From positions 1 through 18,194 of the forward strand of contig CAMCZJ010000034.1 of NCBI GenBank assembly GCA_945886995.1: a stretch of DNA of 18,194 bases. The letters run 5' to 3'. The notes below the pieces were generated by a model that made no database searches, was not told where the DNA came from, and saw only the letters and a program-made list of their open reading frames with translations. The number at the start of each line of letters is the position of its first letter. Positions within the stretch are counted from its first letter, which is position 1. Shown one piece after another: positions 7,390 through 14,815 of the stretch. This stretch comes from Asaia bogorensis. Its GTDB lineage: Bacteria > Pseudomonadota > Alphaproteobacteria > Acetobacterales > Acetobacteraceae. Both the position numbers and the translations under genes were made by a program.

Positions 7390-8124
7390 ATGCAAAGACG
7401 CCTGCTGCTGACTGCCTTCGCCGCAACCCTTGCCGGGCCCGCTTTGGCCCAAGGCTTCACGGAAGCGCAGCGTGCCGAGATCATCACCATCCTGCGCGAC
7501 GCGCTCCGCCGGGACCCTTCCCTGCTGCGGGATGGCTTGGGCGCGCTGCAAGCGGCTGAGGATATGGAACGCAGCGCCACGCAAGGCAGCGCCATTCGCG
7601 CGCATGAAGCAGCGCTATTGCGCAACCCCGCCGACCCTGTGCGCGGCAATCCGCGCGGTGATGTCACCATTGTGGAATTCTTCGATGCGCGCTGCCCCTT
7701 CTGCAAAAGGCTGGCGGGTGAAATGACCGAATTGATGCGCAAGGACCGCAATATCCGCGTGGTAATGAAGGATTTGCCAGTGCTGGGCCCGGCTTCCGTG
7801 GTGGCGGCGCGCGCCTTGTTGGCCGCGCAGCGCCAGGGCAAATACAATGAATTCTATGAACGCCTGATGGCGCTGCGCGGCGAGCCGACCGAAGCGGCCA
7901 TGCGCGCAGAAGCTGAGCGGATCGGCATGGATGTGGCGCGCTGGCAGCGCGATATGCTGGACCCTGTCTTGCAGCAGCGCATTGATACCAACATGGAACT
8001 CGCCCGCGCACTTCGCATTGAAGGTACACCAGCGCTGATTATTGGCGATGCCTTCATCCCCGGCGCGGTGCCCCTGGCTGATCTGGAACGCGCAGTAGCC
8101 GAAGTGCGGCGCGCGCGGCGATAG
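7390..8124 (+). CDS. DsbA-family periplasmic thiol oxidoreductase with ScsC-like N-terminal domain
   Basis: 244 residues. A signal peptide ends at ALA-Q (after residue 20). Residues about 22-62 form a charged helical segment (FTEAQRAEIITILRDALRRD) like the ScsC N-terminal oligomerisation region. Then comes a thioredoxin-fold DsbA domain: VTIVEFFDARCPFC with the redox pair C102-P-F-C105, the inserted helical part, and the cis-proline loop EGTPA (T213-P214) before LIIGDAFIPGAV. In this family the protein exchanges disulfides in the periplasm; forms with the extra N-terminal helices can trimerise and act as isomerases, which here is inferred. The only good start is ATG 7390, with a weak purine stretch upstream. 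It converges on a small lipoprotein with six cysteines beyond the lipid-linked one, a possible client. No DsbB/DsbD partner is in the window. Confidence 0.92.
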   Translation: MQRRLLLTAFAATLAGPALAQGFTEAQRAEIITILRDALRRDPSLLRDGLGALQAAEDMERSATQGSAIRAHEAALLRNPADPVRGNPRGDVTIVEFFDARCPFCKRLAGEMTELMRKDRNIRVVMKDLPVLGPASVVAARALLAAQRQGKYNEFYERLMALRGEPTEAAMRAEAERIGMDVARWQRDMLDPVLQQRIDTNMELARALRIEGTPALIIGDAFIPGAVPLADLERAVAEVRRARR

Positions 8125-8135
8125 GCCCGCTGCTT

Positions 8136-8160
8136 CCCCGCTCGCAATGCGCGCGCGGGG
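8136..8160 (+). terminator. GC-rich hairpin after the DsbA-like gene
   Basis: CCCCGC (8136-8141) pairs with GCGGGG (8155-8160), and the inner TCGC/GCG bases may extend the stem. It lies 12 bases after the stop codon between convergent genes. There is no U tract, so it could block transcription only weakly or act as an mRNA 3' end stabiliser. Confidence 0.35.
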
Positions 8161-8216
8161 CATTGGTGATGGGTGCCCCCCTGCCCTAGCTGGGGCGGTG
8201 GACCCGCCAGAACGGA

Positions 8217-8648
8217 TCAGGCAGGGCCTGGTCGCGGCGCTGAGGGAGGCGGCGATGGCCTGGCCGGCGCGGCGGGTGGCGCGGGCTTGCATTGTGCGTT
8301 GCCGAATTGGGTAAGGCAGGTTGTTTTGGTGCAGTGATTGATCGCATTCTCTCGCGCTTCGGCATTCACATCCATGCGTTCAAGATCTGGAATACTGCGC
8401 CATTGCGTCATGGTAACTGGCCGGCATTCAGTGGTCACGCTTCCGCCCATTTGGGTCGAAACGCAGTTGGTCTGGCCAGTTGGAACTTCCACCGGCACGG
8501 CGCGCGTAACCTGCACAAGCTGGAAGGAAGGCGGAAGCTGCCGATAATGTGTTTTCGTACAGTCACTATGCGTGGCCTGCCATTCGGGGGTGGCGCAACC
8601 ACATAACAGCAAGGCCAAGGCGCAGGCGGTAAGGCCGTTTTTCACCAT
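8217..8648 (-). CDS. Small cysteine-rich lipoprotein, function unknown
   Basis: 143 residues from ATG 8648, chosen because GGGAG lies seven bases upstream and the protein then begins with a normal lipoprotein signal (MVKNGLTACALALLLCGC). C18 after LCG is the likely lipidated cysteine. An upstream in-frame ATG at 8696 would add 16 hydrophobic and glycine-rich residues that spoil the signal. The mature part has six further cysteines (about 30, 62, 75, 106, 111, 120), enough for three disulfides, and a Pro/Ala-rich tail (PAPPAAPARPSPPPSAP). I do not recognise the family. It converges on the DsbA-like gene, which may help fold it; that link is only positional. Confidence 0.72.
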   Translation of the reverse strand: MVKNGLTACALALLLCGCATPEWQATHSDCTKTHYRQLPPSFQLVQVTRAVPVEVPTGQTNCVSTQMGGSVTTECRPVTMTQWRSIPDLERMDVNAEARENAINHCTKTTCLTQFGNAQCKPAPPAAPARPSPPPSAPRPGPA

Positions 8649-8892
8649 CAATAGGCTCCCGAAGCAGAGGAAAAATGAGGCACCTCCCCCCGTCATATCA
8701 CTGGGTAGTTTCCTGCCGTTAAACGCGGCCCCAAGCAGCTGTTGGGCTTAGGGCAAGATTTGATCTGTTGGCATCATCGGGCGCGCTTTGGCTTCAGGAA
8801 CAATGGATTCCAAAGCAGCTGATATGCGTGCGCGGGACCACCAGGCGGTTCCGCGCATGAATGCTGCCCAGCGCGCCCCGTCACCAGTGCTT
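8649..8892. other. Intergenic stretch with a doubtful 36-codon open frame
   Basis: About 245 bases between the cysteine-rich lipoprotein gene and the CDGSH gene, both on the minus strand. It should hold the lipoprotein's promoter. The minus strand has a short open frame, ATG 8858 to stop at 8748 (starts MRGTAWWSRARISAALES), of fairly natural composition but without a convincing ribosome binding site. I see no repeat or RNA gene. Confidence 0.3.
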
Positions 8893-9297
8893 TCAGGGCG
8901 CGGTGAAACCCGCCTTCTTGTGGCTGCCATCGCAATAAGGTGCCTTGGCGGTCTGGCCGCAGCGGCAGAAGGAAGCCTGGGGCGTACGGTCAATCTCCTC
9001 GCCAGCCGCATTCTGCACAATCATGGGGCCAGAAGCGCGCACCGAGCCATTGGGCTGCGGATCGAGGTTCACCGCGCCGGTCACGCCCGCAATATCGCGC
9101 CCTTCGCGCTTGGCCGGCGCGCCGGTTAGCGGAATGCCAGCGGTCTTGTGGCTGCCATCGCACCAGGGGCTATTCTTGCTGGCGCCACACCGGCAAAGCC
9201 AAGCCTCGCCGCCTTCAATCGGGGCGCCCTGCAGGGTGATCTCCCCCTTCAGATGCAAGGGGCCGCCGTCGCGCGTGGTGATGATGGTTGCGGTCAT
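8893..9297 (-). CDS. Double CDGSH iron-sulfur domain protein
   Basis: 134 residues with two complete CDGSH motifs of the pattern C-x-C-x2-(S/T)-x3-P-x-C-D-G-x-H: C35, C37, C46, H50 (CRCGASKNSPWCDGSH) and C111, C113, C122, H126 (CRCGQTAKAPYCDGSH). Each set of three cysteines and one histidine should bind a redox-active, acid-labile 2Fe-2S cluster. Between them is a short region (about 60-105) with DPQPNGSVRASGPM, typical of bacterial tandem-CDGSH proteins. No signal peptide, so cytoplasmic. The role is probably electron or cluster transfer; partners are unknown. The start ATG 9297 has GGAG about ten bases upstream. It lies 41 bases after the M81 peptidase gene on the same strand and may be read with it. 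Confidence 0.94.
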   Translation of the reverse strand: MTATIITTRDGGPLHLKGEITLQGAPIEGGEAWLCRCGASKNSPWCDGSHKTAGIPLTGAPAKREGRDIAGVTGAVNLDPQPNGSVRASGPMIVQNAAGEEIDRTPQASFCRCGQTAKAPYCDGSHKKAGFTAP

Positions 9298-9338
9298 GAT
9301 GTGATGCTCCGTTTGGATGATGGGGGGAATGTGGTGCC

Positions 9339-10880
9339 TTACGCGGCGCCTGACCAGTCCGCGCCAGGATCAATGGGGAAAACTGGGCGCGGCAGGCGCT
9401 TCCAGGGGAAATTGACCAAAACGGGGCTGGTCAGGCCCGGCACATCCACTTCCAGAATGCGCTCATCGGGGAAGAATTCATCAAAGCCGGCGCGGAAATG
9501 CCCGCGTGATTTCACCACCACCACCCTTGCCGCGGCGATATCCACGCCGAACATCTCAATCATGCGCGGTTCATGGCATTGGCGACGGAGGCTCGCCACC
9601 ACCACGCGGATACCGCTGCCCTCCAGTTCCAATAGCGCCGCCGGACCAAGGTCAAAGGCACGCCCGGCCATGGTGCCGCGTCGGCCCACGCCCTTGCCAT
9701 CTGATAATTTCACCACGCGCGCCGGCGCCGAAAAGGTCTCAGAAAACGCGCTGGGGCTGCGGTTAAAGATGGCGGTGAAGCGCGCCCCCTCCCCCAGCTT
9801 CTGCGCTTCTTCCGCGAGGTTAGGATCAACGAAATTGGCCAGCACCACACCCGCAACACCCGCTTCATGCAAGGCGCACAGCACATAGGCGGTATTGCCG
9901 CGCCCGCCCCCGCCTGGATTATCGGCAACATCGGCAATCAGCACGGGCGCCGCGCCCTCATCAGTGGCCTTCGCGCGCGCCGTCACATCGGTAAGCGACA
10001 TAAGCTTCGCCACATAACGCTGCCGATCCGCCCAGGTGGCGCGCGCAATTTCAAGCGCTGCCGCATCAGCCAAAGCCTGATCCCCGCCACGCACAGTTAC
10101 GGTGATGGTCATGCCGCATTTGGGTAGATCGGAGAAAACAAAGCCACCGCAAATGGACGCATTGGCGATGCGCGAATCACGCGCCATCAGCGCCTCACAT
10201 TCCGCCATGCGATCCGCATAGGGGCCGCGCGCGGTCAGCAGGCTGACAGATGGCGGTGTGATGGGCAGGCGCACAAAGCCGCGCGCGAAGCGCTCACCGC
10301 CAAGTGCCTCACGCAACAAATCCGCCGCTTCGGCAGCGCGTTCGCGCATATCCACATGCGGGTTGGTGCGATAGCCAATGAAGGCATCCACGGCGCGGAT
10401 CAATTTTTCGCTGATATTACAATGAAGATCATGGGTGCACAGGATCGGCACGGCAGGCCCCACAATGGCGCGCACCATCGCCGCCATGGTGCCATCGCTA
10501 TCCTCATCACCCGTGGCACTGCTCGCGCCATGATTGGCAATATAGACACCATCCAAGGGCAAAGCCGCCGCAAGACCGGCGCGCATTTCATCAAACGCAT
10601 CATTCACGAGATTTTGATCAATCGGCCCACCCGGGGGGGCGGCCATCACCAGGATCGGCACCGGGACCCAAGCGCCGGTTTCGTCCATGCGCTTGTAGAA
10701 ACCAGGGAACTCAGATGGCAAATGGCTCACCGGCTGACGTGCAAGGCGGGAAATCGCCTCACCCCTTTCCAGGCATTGGCGGGTGAAATCCTCCTTTACC
10801 GTGACCGGTGCGAAGGCATTTGCCTCCAAATGCAGCCCCAGAATGGCGATGCGCGGCGCGCGCGGCGTTGGCTGAACCAT
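9339..10880 (-). CDS. M81-family (microcystinase C/MlrC-like) metallopeptidase
   Basis: 513 residues, normal family length. The metal site of MlrC-type enzymes is recognisable: E19 in HLEANAF, H117 in ANHGA, D151 and H153 in THDLHCN, and H175 in RTNPHVD; the D-x-H then H+22 spacing is that of MlrC. Further blocks are the DUF1485-type core (ADVADNPGGGGRGNT, about 315-330) and the C-terminal MlrC_C region (VVVVKSRGHFRAGFDEFF). MlrC cleaves linearised microcystin fragments, but most homologues sit in heterotrophs that meet no microcystin, so a general peptide or amide substrate is more likely. No signal peptide; cytoplasmic. The ribosome binding site before ATG 10880 is weak (GGGGA about 14 bases away). 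It is divergent from the aspartoacylase-like gene and shares its control region. Confidence 0.92.
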   Translation of the reverse strand: MVQPTPRAPRIAILGLHLEANAFAPVTVKEDFTRQCLERGEAISRLARQPVSHLPSEFPGFYKRMDETGAWVPVPILVMAAPPGGPIDQNLVNDAFDEMRAGLAAALPLDGVYIANHGASSATGDEDSDGTMAAMVRAIVGPAVPILCTHDLHCNISEKLIRAVDAFIGYRTNPHVDMRERAAEAADLLREALGGERFARGFVRLPITPPSVSLLTARGPYADRMAECEALMARDSRIANASICGGFVFSDLPKCGMTITVTVRGGDQALADAAALEIARATWADRQRYVAKLMSLTDVTARAKATDEGAAPVLIADVADNPGGGGRGNTAYVLCALHEAGVAGVVLANFVDPNLAEEAQKLGEGARFTAIFNRSPSAFSETFSAPARVVKLSDGKGVGRRGTMAGRAFDLGPAALLELEGSGIRVVVASLRRQCHEPRMIEMFGVDIAAARVVVVKSRGHFRAGFDEFFPDERILEVDVPGLTSPVLVNFPWKRLPRPVFPIDPGADWSGAA

Positions 10881-11019
10881 TTCTGTAACAATCCCCAGGA
10901 TAGACGCGGCGCGCGTCTTGTATAAAATCGGTCACCAGAAACGATAACTGAGGGGAATTTCACTGGGGACGCAATCCACCACCGCCGAGGCTGGGGGGAA
11001 AGCCGTACCGCGTTTCGCG
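10881..11019. promoter_or_regulatory. Divergent control region with palindrome AGACGCG-GCG-CGCGTCT
   Basis: Bases 10902-10918 form a perfect inverted repeat with seven-base arms and a three-base centre. On the minus strand it falls between a possible -35 (TATACA) and -10 (TATCCT) for the M81 gene. On the plus strand it is followed two bases later by TATAAAAT (10921-10928), a good -10 candidate for the M14 gene but without a good -35. AGGGGA (10951-10956) is a Shine-Dalgarno-like site with no AUG after it. This looks like a repressor or activator site serving both directions. Confidence 0.45.
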
Positions 11020-11937
11020 GTGGGGCTGGCCACGCCCGATCTGCGGCCTTGGCTTGGCGGAAATTGCGGCATTCCCGGCGTTTGGTCCTTCAGCGCTGCC
11101 GCACCCGGCCCGCATGTCGCGCTGGTGGCGCTGACCCATGGCAATGAAATTGCCGGCGCGATTGTGCTGGCGGAGATCCTCAGCGCAGGCATCAATCCGC
11201 AACGCGGGCGGCTCAGTCTGATCTTTGCCAATACCGAAGCCTTCATGGCCTTTGATCCGGAAGACCCGACCGCCACGCGCTACCTGGATGAGGATCTGAA
11301 CCGGCTTTGGGGCGAGGATAGGCTGAAAAGCCCGCGCGATTCACGTGAAATGCGCCGCGTGCGCGAATTGCTGCCGGTGATTGAAAATGTGGATGTGCTG
11401 GTGGATCTGCATTCCATGCTCTGGCCTTCCGATCCATTGACCCTGGTGGCTGATACGCAACCGGCAATCAAACTTAGTCTTTCGCTCGGCACGCCCCGCC
11501 TGACCGTAGCTGATCCTGGGCATATTGCCGGGCGGCGGCTGGTGGACCATGCGCGTTTCACGAAGCCTGGTAGCCCTGCCGCCGCCGTGCTGGTGGAAGC
11601 GGGCCAACATTGGGAAGCCGCAACCGTTGCCGCCATGGCGCAAGCCGCCCGCCGCGCGCTTGGGCTGTTCGATATTGCGGGCCACGAACCGGCCCCCAGG
11701 CCAGAGCCGCCCCTATTGGCGCGCGTTACGGAAACGGTCACCGCGACCTCTCATAACTTCGTCTTCACGCGGGAGTTTCGCGGCGGGGAAGTCATCCCGG
11801 TAGCCGGCACCGTCATTGCGCATGATGGCGCACGGGAAATCCGCACACCGCATGATGATTGCCTGCTGGTCATGCCAACCCCGGTGGCACCGCGCGGACA
11901 TACTGCGGTGCGCCTCGCCAGGTTTCAACCCGCCTGA
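11020..11937 (+). CDS. Succinylglutamate desuccinylase/aspartoacylase-like M14 zinc enzyme
   Basis: 305 residues from GTG 11020; zinc carboxypeptidase fold of the AstE/AspA group. Zinc ligands H40 and E43 in LTHGNE and H131 in VDLHS; DLNRLWG (92-98) is the substrate-binding N-R pair, and E193 in VLVEAGQH is the likely general base. The C-terminal beta domain (about 225-305) is present. It hydrolyses an N-acyl amino acid or related amide in the cytoplasm. The start is uncertain: GTG 11020 has no good ribosome binding site nearby, while the frame is open to 10948 and CTG 10963 sits six bases after AGGGGA, which would add 19 residues. The motif ATPDLRPWLGGNCGIP already lies at the family N-terminus, so a start slightly upstream of 11020 is plausible. 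A 72-base gap leads to the FAH gene on the same strand. Confidence 0.88.
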   Translation: MGLATPDLRPWLGGNCGIPGVWSFSAAAPGPHVALVALTHGNEIAGAIVLAEILSAGINPQRGRLSLIFANTEAFMAFDPEDPTATRYLDEDLNRLWGEDRLKSPRDSREMRRVRELLPVIENVDVLVDLHSMLWPSDPLTLVADTQPAIKLSLSLGTPRLTVADPGHIAGRRLVDHARFTKPGSPAAAVLVEAGQHWEAATVAAMAQAARRALGLFDIAGHEPAPRPEPPLLARVTETVTATSHNFVFTREFRGGEVIPVAGTVIAHDGAREIRTPHDDCLLVMPTPVAPRGHTAVRLARFQPA

Positions 11938-11947
11938 TCTTGGCGCG

Positions 11948-11965
11948 GGGCTTGCGCGAAAGCCC
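11948..11965 (+). other. Hairpin in the aspartoacylase-FAH gap
   Basis: GGGCTT (11948-11953) and AAGCCC (11960-11965) form a perfect six-pair stem with a six-base loop, 11 bases after the aspartoacylase-like stop codon. With no U tract it is more likely a stability or attenuation element than a terminator. Confidence 0.3.
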
Positions 11966-12009
11966 GGGCCGCGCTTGCCTGCCGGCCTTGCTCGATATGG
12001 GGAAACCAG

Positions 12010-12900
12010 ATGGCTGCCTTGAACCTGATCACTTTTGCCGATGCCGCCGGAAGCCGCGCGGGCGCGTTGCTTGCGGGGGGGCGCGTGCTTGACCTGGCAG
12101 TGGCGATGCCGCCAGCGCGCGACATGCTCTCCGTCATTGAAGGCGGCGCGCCCATGTTGGCCGCTATCCGCGCGCTGGCCGCCAATCCGCCCGCCAATGC
12201 GCTGCTGGCGCTGGCGAGTGTGGCGCTGCAAGCCCCCATCCCCCAGCCGCGCCGCAATGTGTTTTGCGTGGGCCGCAATTACATGGATCATGTGGCGGAA
12301 GGCGATCGCACGCGCGGCATTACGCAAAGCGAAGTGCCGAAATTCCCACAATTCTTCACCAAGGCCGCCGATTGCGTGATTGCCCCCGGCGCCAAGGTGC
12401 CGACCCATGAAGGGGTCACCAAATGGCTTGATTACGAAGTGGAGCTGGTGGCGATTATCGGCACGGCGGGGCGCGATATCCCAAAAGAAAAAGCGCTGGA
12501 GCATGTATATGGCTGGACCATCGGCAATGACGTGACAGGGCGCGATTTGCAGCGCCGTCATGGCCAATGGTTCAAGGGCAAGTCACTGGATCGTTCCTGC
12601 CCGCTGGGGCCGGTGATTGTGCCGGCGGCAGACCTTAGCGCCGCTGATCTTGCCATCAGCCTGAAGATCAATGGCGAACAGCGCCAAGCAAGCCGCACCA
12701 GCAAGATGATTTTCGATGTGCCGGAAATCATCCACCAGCTTTCATCCGGCTTCACCCTGCTGCCGGGCGATGTGATCATGACCGGCACGCCCGAAGGGGT
12801 GGGCTACGCCATGCAGCCTCCGCAGACGCTTAAGGCAGGCGATGTGATGGAATTGACCATTGAAGGCATCGGCACGCTGACCAATACCATCAGCGACTAA
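12010..12900 (+). CDS. Fumarylacetoacetate hydrolase (FAH)-fold family enzyme
   Basis: 296 residues, usual for the FAH/HpcE/FAHD1 superfamily. An N-terminal small domain (1-80) precedes the catalytic core: VFCVGRNYMDHV (84-95), LDYEVELVAIIG with metal ligands E143 and E145, IGNDVTGRDLQ with metal ligand D174 (spacing as in FAHD1), FKGKSLDRSCPLGP (188-201) and TGTPEGVG (258-265). Members cleave C-C bonds of beta-diketo acids, decarboxylate oxaloacetate-like acids, or hydrate/isomerise ring-cleavage products, with Mg or Mn. The substrate is not evident. GGGGAA about six to eleven bases before ATG 12010 gives a fair ribosome binding site. It follows the aspartoacylase-like gene and is probably in the same transcript, so it may handle the acid released by that enzyme. 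Confidence 0.93.
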   Translation: MAALNLITFADAAGSRAGALLAGGRVLDLAVAMPPARDMLSVIEGGAPMLAAIRALAANPPANALLALASVALQAPIPQPRRNVFCVGRNYMDHVAEGDRTRGITQSEVPKFPQFFTKAADCVIAPGAKVPTHEGVTKWLDYEVELVAIIGTAGRDIPKEKALEHVYGWTIGNDVTGRDLQRRHGQWFKGKSLDRSCPLGPVIVPAADLSAADLAISLKINGEQRQASRTSKMIFDVPEIIHQLSSGFTLLPGDVIMTGTPEGVGYAMQPPQTLKAGDVMELTIEGIGTLTNTISD

Positions 12901-13202
12901 GCCCCCACTGGAAACCTGCGGCAGCTTCGACAATGGGCCGGAGCCTAAGGCAAAGCCGCGCGCGCTTGCGGTGTTCGCGCGCCGGCGCATCCGGGCGATG
13001 TTTTGCGTCATGGGCGAAAAGCTGCGCGACCCCAAGGCGCGCGCCCTGGCACAGTAAGCGCGGGATGCGGGGCGTCTGATCGGCAAACATACGCTGAGGC
13101 ATGGCGCGGCATTTGGTGGCGCAGGAAGCGACCATGGTGCTGCATTCCGCAGCCGGCTTGCGTAGCATTCAAGCACGGTAAGCCCGGGCCTGATTTCGCG
13201 CG
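12901..13202 (+). pseudogene. Gene-free stretch with possible frameshifted coding remnant
   Basis: Between the FAH gene (+) and the acetyltransferase gene (-) there is no intact gene. On the plus strand one frame reads protein-like (…RALAVFARRRIRAMF, then MGEKLRDPKARALAQ) to TAA at 13055-13057. A second frame gives DRQTYAEAW around 13080-13107. A third gives ATG 13101 to TAA with LVAQEATMVLHSAAGLRSIQAR. The pieces are in order and close together, as expected of a small gene broken by frameshifts or stops. I do not recognise the parent family, and a chance effect of high GC content is possible. Confidence 0.3.
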
Positions 13203-13844
13203 TTACATCGCCGAGCCCTGGACGGGGCGTGCCGGTACGCCGGCCACCCGCGCACCGGGGGCGATATTCTCCACCACCGCCGCCCCGGCGCCGATTACCG
13301 CCCCCGCGCCAATGACAATGCCTGGCCTGACCACTGCGCCAGCACCAATAAGCGCGCCGGCACCAACCCTGACACCACCGGCCAGCACCGCAGCAGGGCC
13401 GATATGGGCCGCTTCTGCCACCACGCAATCATGTTCCACAATCGCGCCGGTATTGATGATTGCCAGGGCGCCGATCACCGCTTCCGGCCCGATCACGGCG
13501 CGGGCAAGGATGGCCGCGCCATCCCCAAGTGTGGCGCCATGGCCGATCAGCGCGCTGGGGTGCACCAAGCTTGGCAGAACAAAGCCCACGGCCCTGAGCC
13601 GCCCCGCCGCCGCAAGCCGTGCCGCATTTTCCCCAATGGCAGGATGGGCCAGCGTGATCCCCTGCCCCAGCAACCCGCCCATCAGGCTTTCATCACCCAG
13701 CACCGGCAGGCCCAGCACCTGGCTGGCCTTGGGCGCGGCATCCACGAAACCCGCGAGATCAAACCCACCATGGGCCAGCAGCAAATCTGCCACCGCCTTG
13801 CCATGCCCGCCCGCGCCAAGCAGCAGGATACGGGGACGCGTCAC
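13203..13844 (-). CDS. NeuD/PglD-type left-handed beta-helix acyltransferase
   Basis: 213 residues with the two-part layout of sugar O/N-acetyltransferases. The N-terminal Rossmann-like domain contains LLLGAGGHGKAVAD (7-20), which binds the nucleotide-sugar side. From about residue 95 hexapeptide repeats form a left-handed beta-helix (VHPSALIGHGATLGDGAAI, then IGAGAVIGAGAAV) that binds acetyl-CoA. H138 in TGAIVEHDC matches the catalytic histidine of PglD. The C-terminus GARVAGVPARPV is typical. It probably acetylates a sugar for a surface glycan; the substrate is unknown. The start is GTG 13844, overlapping the TGA of the upstream lipoprotein gene (GTGA), so the two are translationally coupled. 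No other glycan gene is in the window. Confidence 0.88.
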   Translation of the reverse strand: MTRPRILLLGAGGHGKAVADLLLAHGGFDLAGFVDAAPKASQVLGLPVLGDESLMGGLLGQGITLAHPAIGENAARLAAAGRLRAVGFVLPSLVHPSALIGHGATLGDGAAILARAVIGPEAVIGALAIINTGAIVEHDCVVAEAAHIGPAAVLAGGVRVGAGALIGAGAVVRPGIVIGAGAVIGAGAAVVENIAPGARVAGVPARPVQGSAM

Positions 13845-14815
13845 GGGGTGGATCCAGGCCGGGGCAGCGCTGCCGCGCGGGGCGGCAGGGCAAGACCGCT
13901 CGGCGCAGCATTGGGCTGGGCCTGCTGGCCCGCCGCCCCTGCCCGCGCCGGCATGCCGCCCGCATTTTCAATCACGCGCTGCACGCCGCCTGCGGCCTCA
14001 GCCGCCGCAGCAAAGGCGATATCGCCCCAATGCCGATCCAAAAGCCCCGCCGGAATCTCATTCATTTGCAAAACGCGGCCCAAATCCTGCCCATCCCGGC
14101 GGGAGATGATCCAAAGTATTTCCACCCTTTGCATGCCTCGTCCCACGGGGACGACATTCACGCGCCCATCGGCAGCAAAGCCCGCGCCATCGGCCACATC
14201 CTGGGCCAGGATGCCGTAATCCCCCAAGGCTTCGCGCATCCGGGCTGTCAGGCTTTCATTGCCATCGCCAGGGGCGCCGCGCACCGGCAGCAGATAAACC
14301 CTTGGCGGGCCTGAGGCCGTGAGCGCGGCAGGGTTCGTGGATTTGCGCGCGGCTTCGGCCCGCAGCAGCAAATCCGCCGCGCGGCGGGACGCATCATTGG
14401 CAACATCAGTGAACAGCGCGGCATCGGGGCGCGCCCAGTCGCGGGCGCGAATGGCGCTGCCTTCCGCAACACCCTGGGGGGTGCCGTCGGGGTCAAACAG
14501 GGCATAGCGGGGCAGCACGCGGTCGGCTTCAAGGCGCATTTCAACCACTAGCCGCCAATCCAGCGGCAGGGGGGCTTCTAACGCCGCCGCTGGCACTTCC
14601 CGCCGCAGCAGGGCCTCAGCGACCGCCTTGGCGAAGGCTTCCGATTCGGAGGCGGTGAGCATGGCGGCCTCGGGCGGGGGGACCGCCAGGCGATAAGGCG
14701 GCGGGACCGCTAGCCGCCCCGCCATGCCACCCGGATTGCCGCGAAAGGGCTGGGGCAGATCGCCGCAGGCCGCCAGCGCCAATAACGCCAGGCCAGCAAG
14801 AAAGCGCCGCTTCAT
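13841..14815 (-). CDS. Lipoprotein of unknown function
   Basis: 324 residues. A lipoprotein signal MKRRFLAGLALLALAAC gives C17 as lipid anchor, followed by G-D. D at position +2 after the cysteine would favour retention in the inner membrane in enterobacteria, but here D is +3. A tandem RLAVPPP repeat sits at about 34-40 and 42-48. The middle (about 50-285) is a mixed alpha/beta region with no motif I can name (RVYLLPVRGAPGDG, VEILWIISRRDGQDLGRVLQMNEIP). The last 40 residues are Ala/Pro/Gln-rich. The phrase LGRVLQMNEIP and the repeated-domain look suggest an envelope assembly factor but no role is claimed. It is coupled to the acetyltransferase downstream and its own start overlaps the stop of a tiny hydrophobic open frame (14812-14880). 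Confidence 0.8.
   Translation of the reverse strand: MKRRFLAGLALLALAACGDLPQPFRGNPGGMAGRLAVPPPYRLAVPPPEAAMLTASESEAFAKAVAEALLRREVPAAALEAPLPLDWRLVVEMRLEADRVLPRYALFDPDGTPQGVAEGSAIRARDWARPDAALFTDVANDASRRAADLLLRAEAARKSTNPAALTASGPPRVYLLPVRGAPGDGNESLTARMREALGDYGILAQDVADGAGFAADGRVNVVPVGRGMQRVEILWIISRRDGQDLGRVLQMNEIPAGLLDRHWGDIAFAAAAEAAGGVQRVIENAGGMPARAGAAGQQAQPNAAPSGLALPPRAAALPRPGSTP

Noticed and set aside
12742..13428. Minus-strand open frame of about 230 codons spanning the FAH/acetyltransferase gap
   Set aside because: Composition is Gly/Arg/Cys-rich and it runs antisense to the FAH C-terminus and through a different frame of the acetyltransferase gene.
13261..13500. Short GC-rich direct repeats resembling a repeat array
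   Set aside because: They are the codons of the hexapeptide repeats of the beta-helix acetyltransferase, not a separate element.
13003..14219. Long plus-strand open frames over the acetyltransferase and lipoprotein genes
   Set aside because: They are rich in Pro, Arg and Ala with no recognisable fold; the minus-strand genes have hexapeptide repeats, a lipobox and coupled start/stop.
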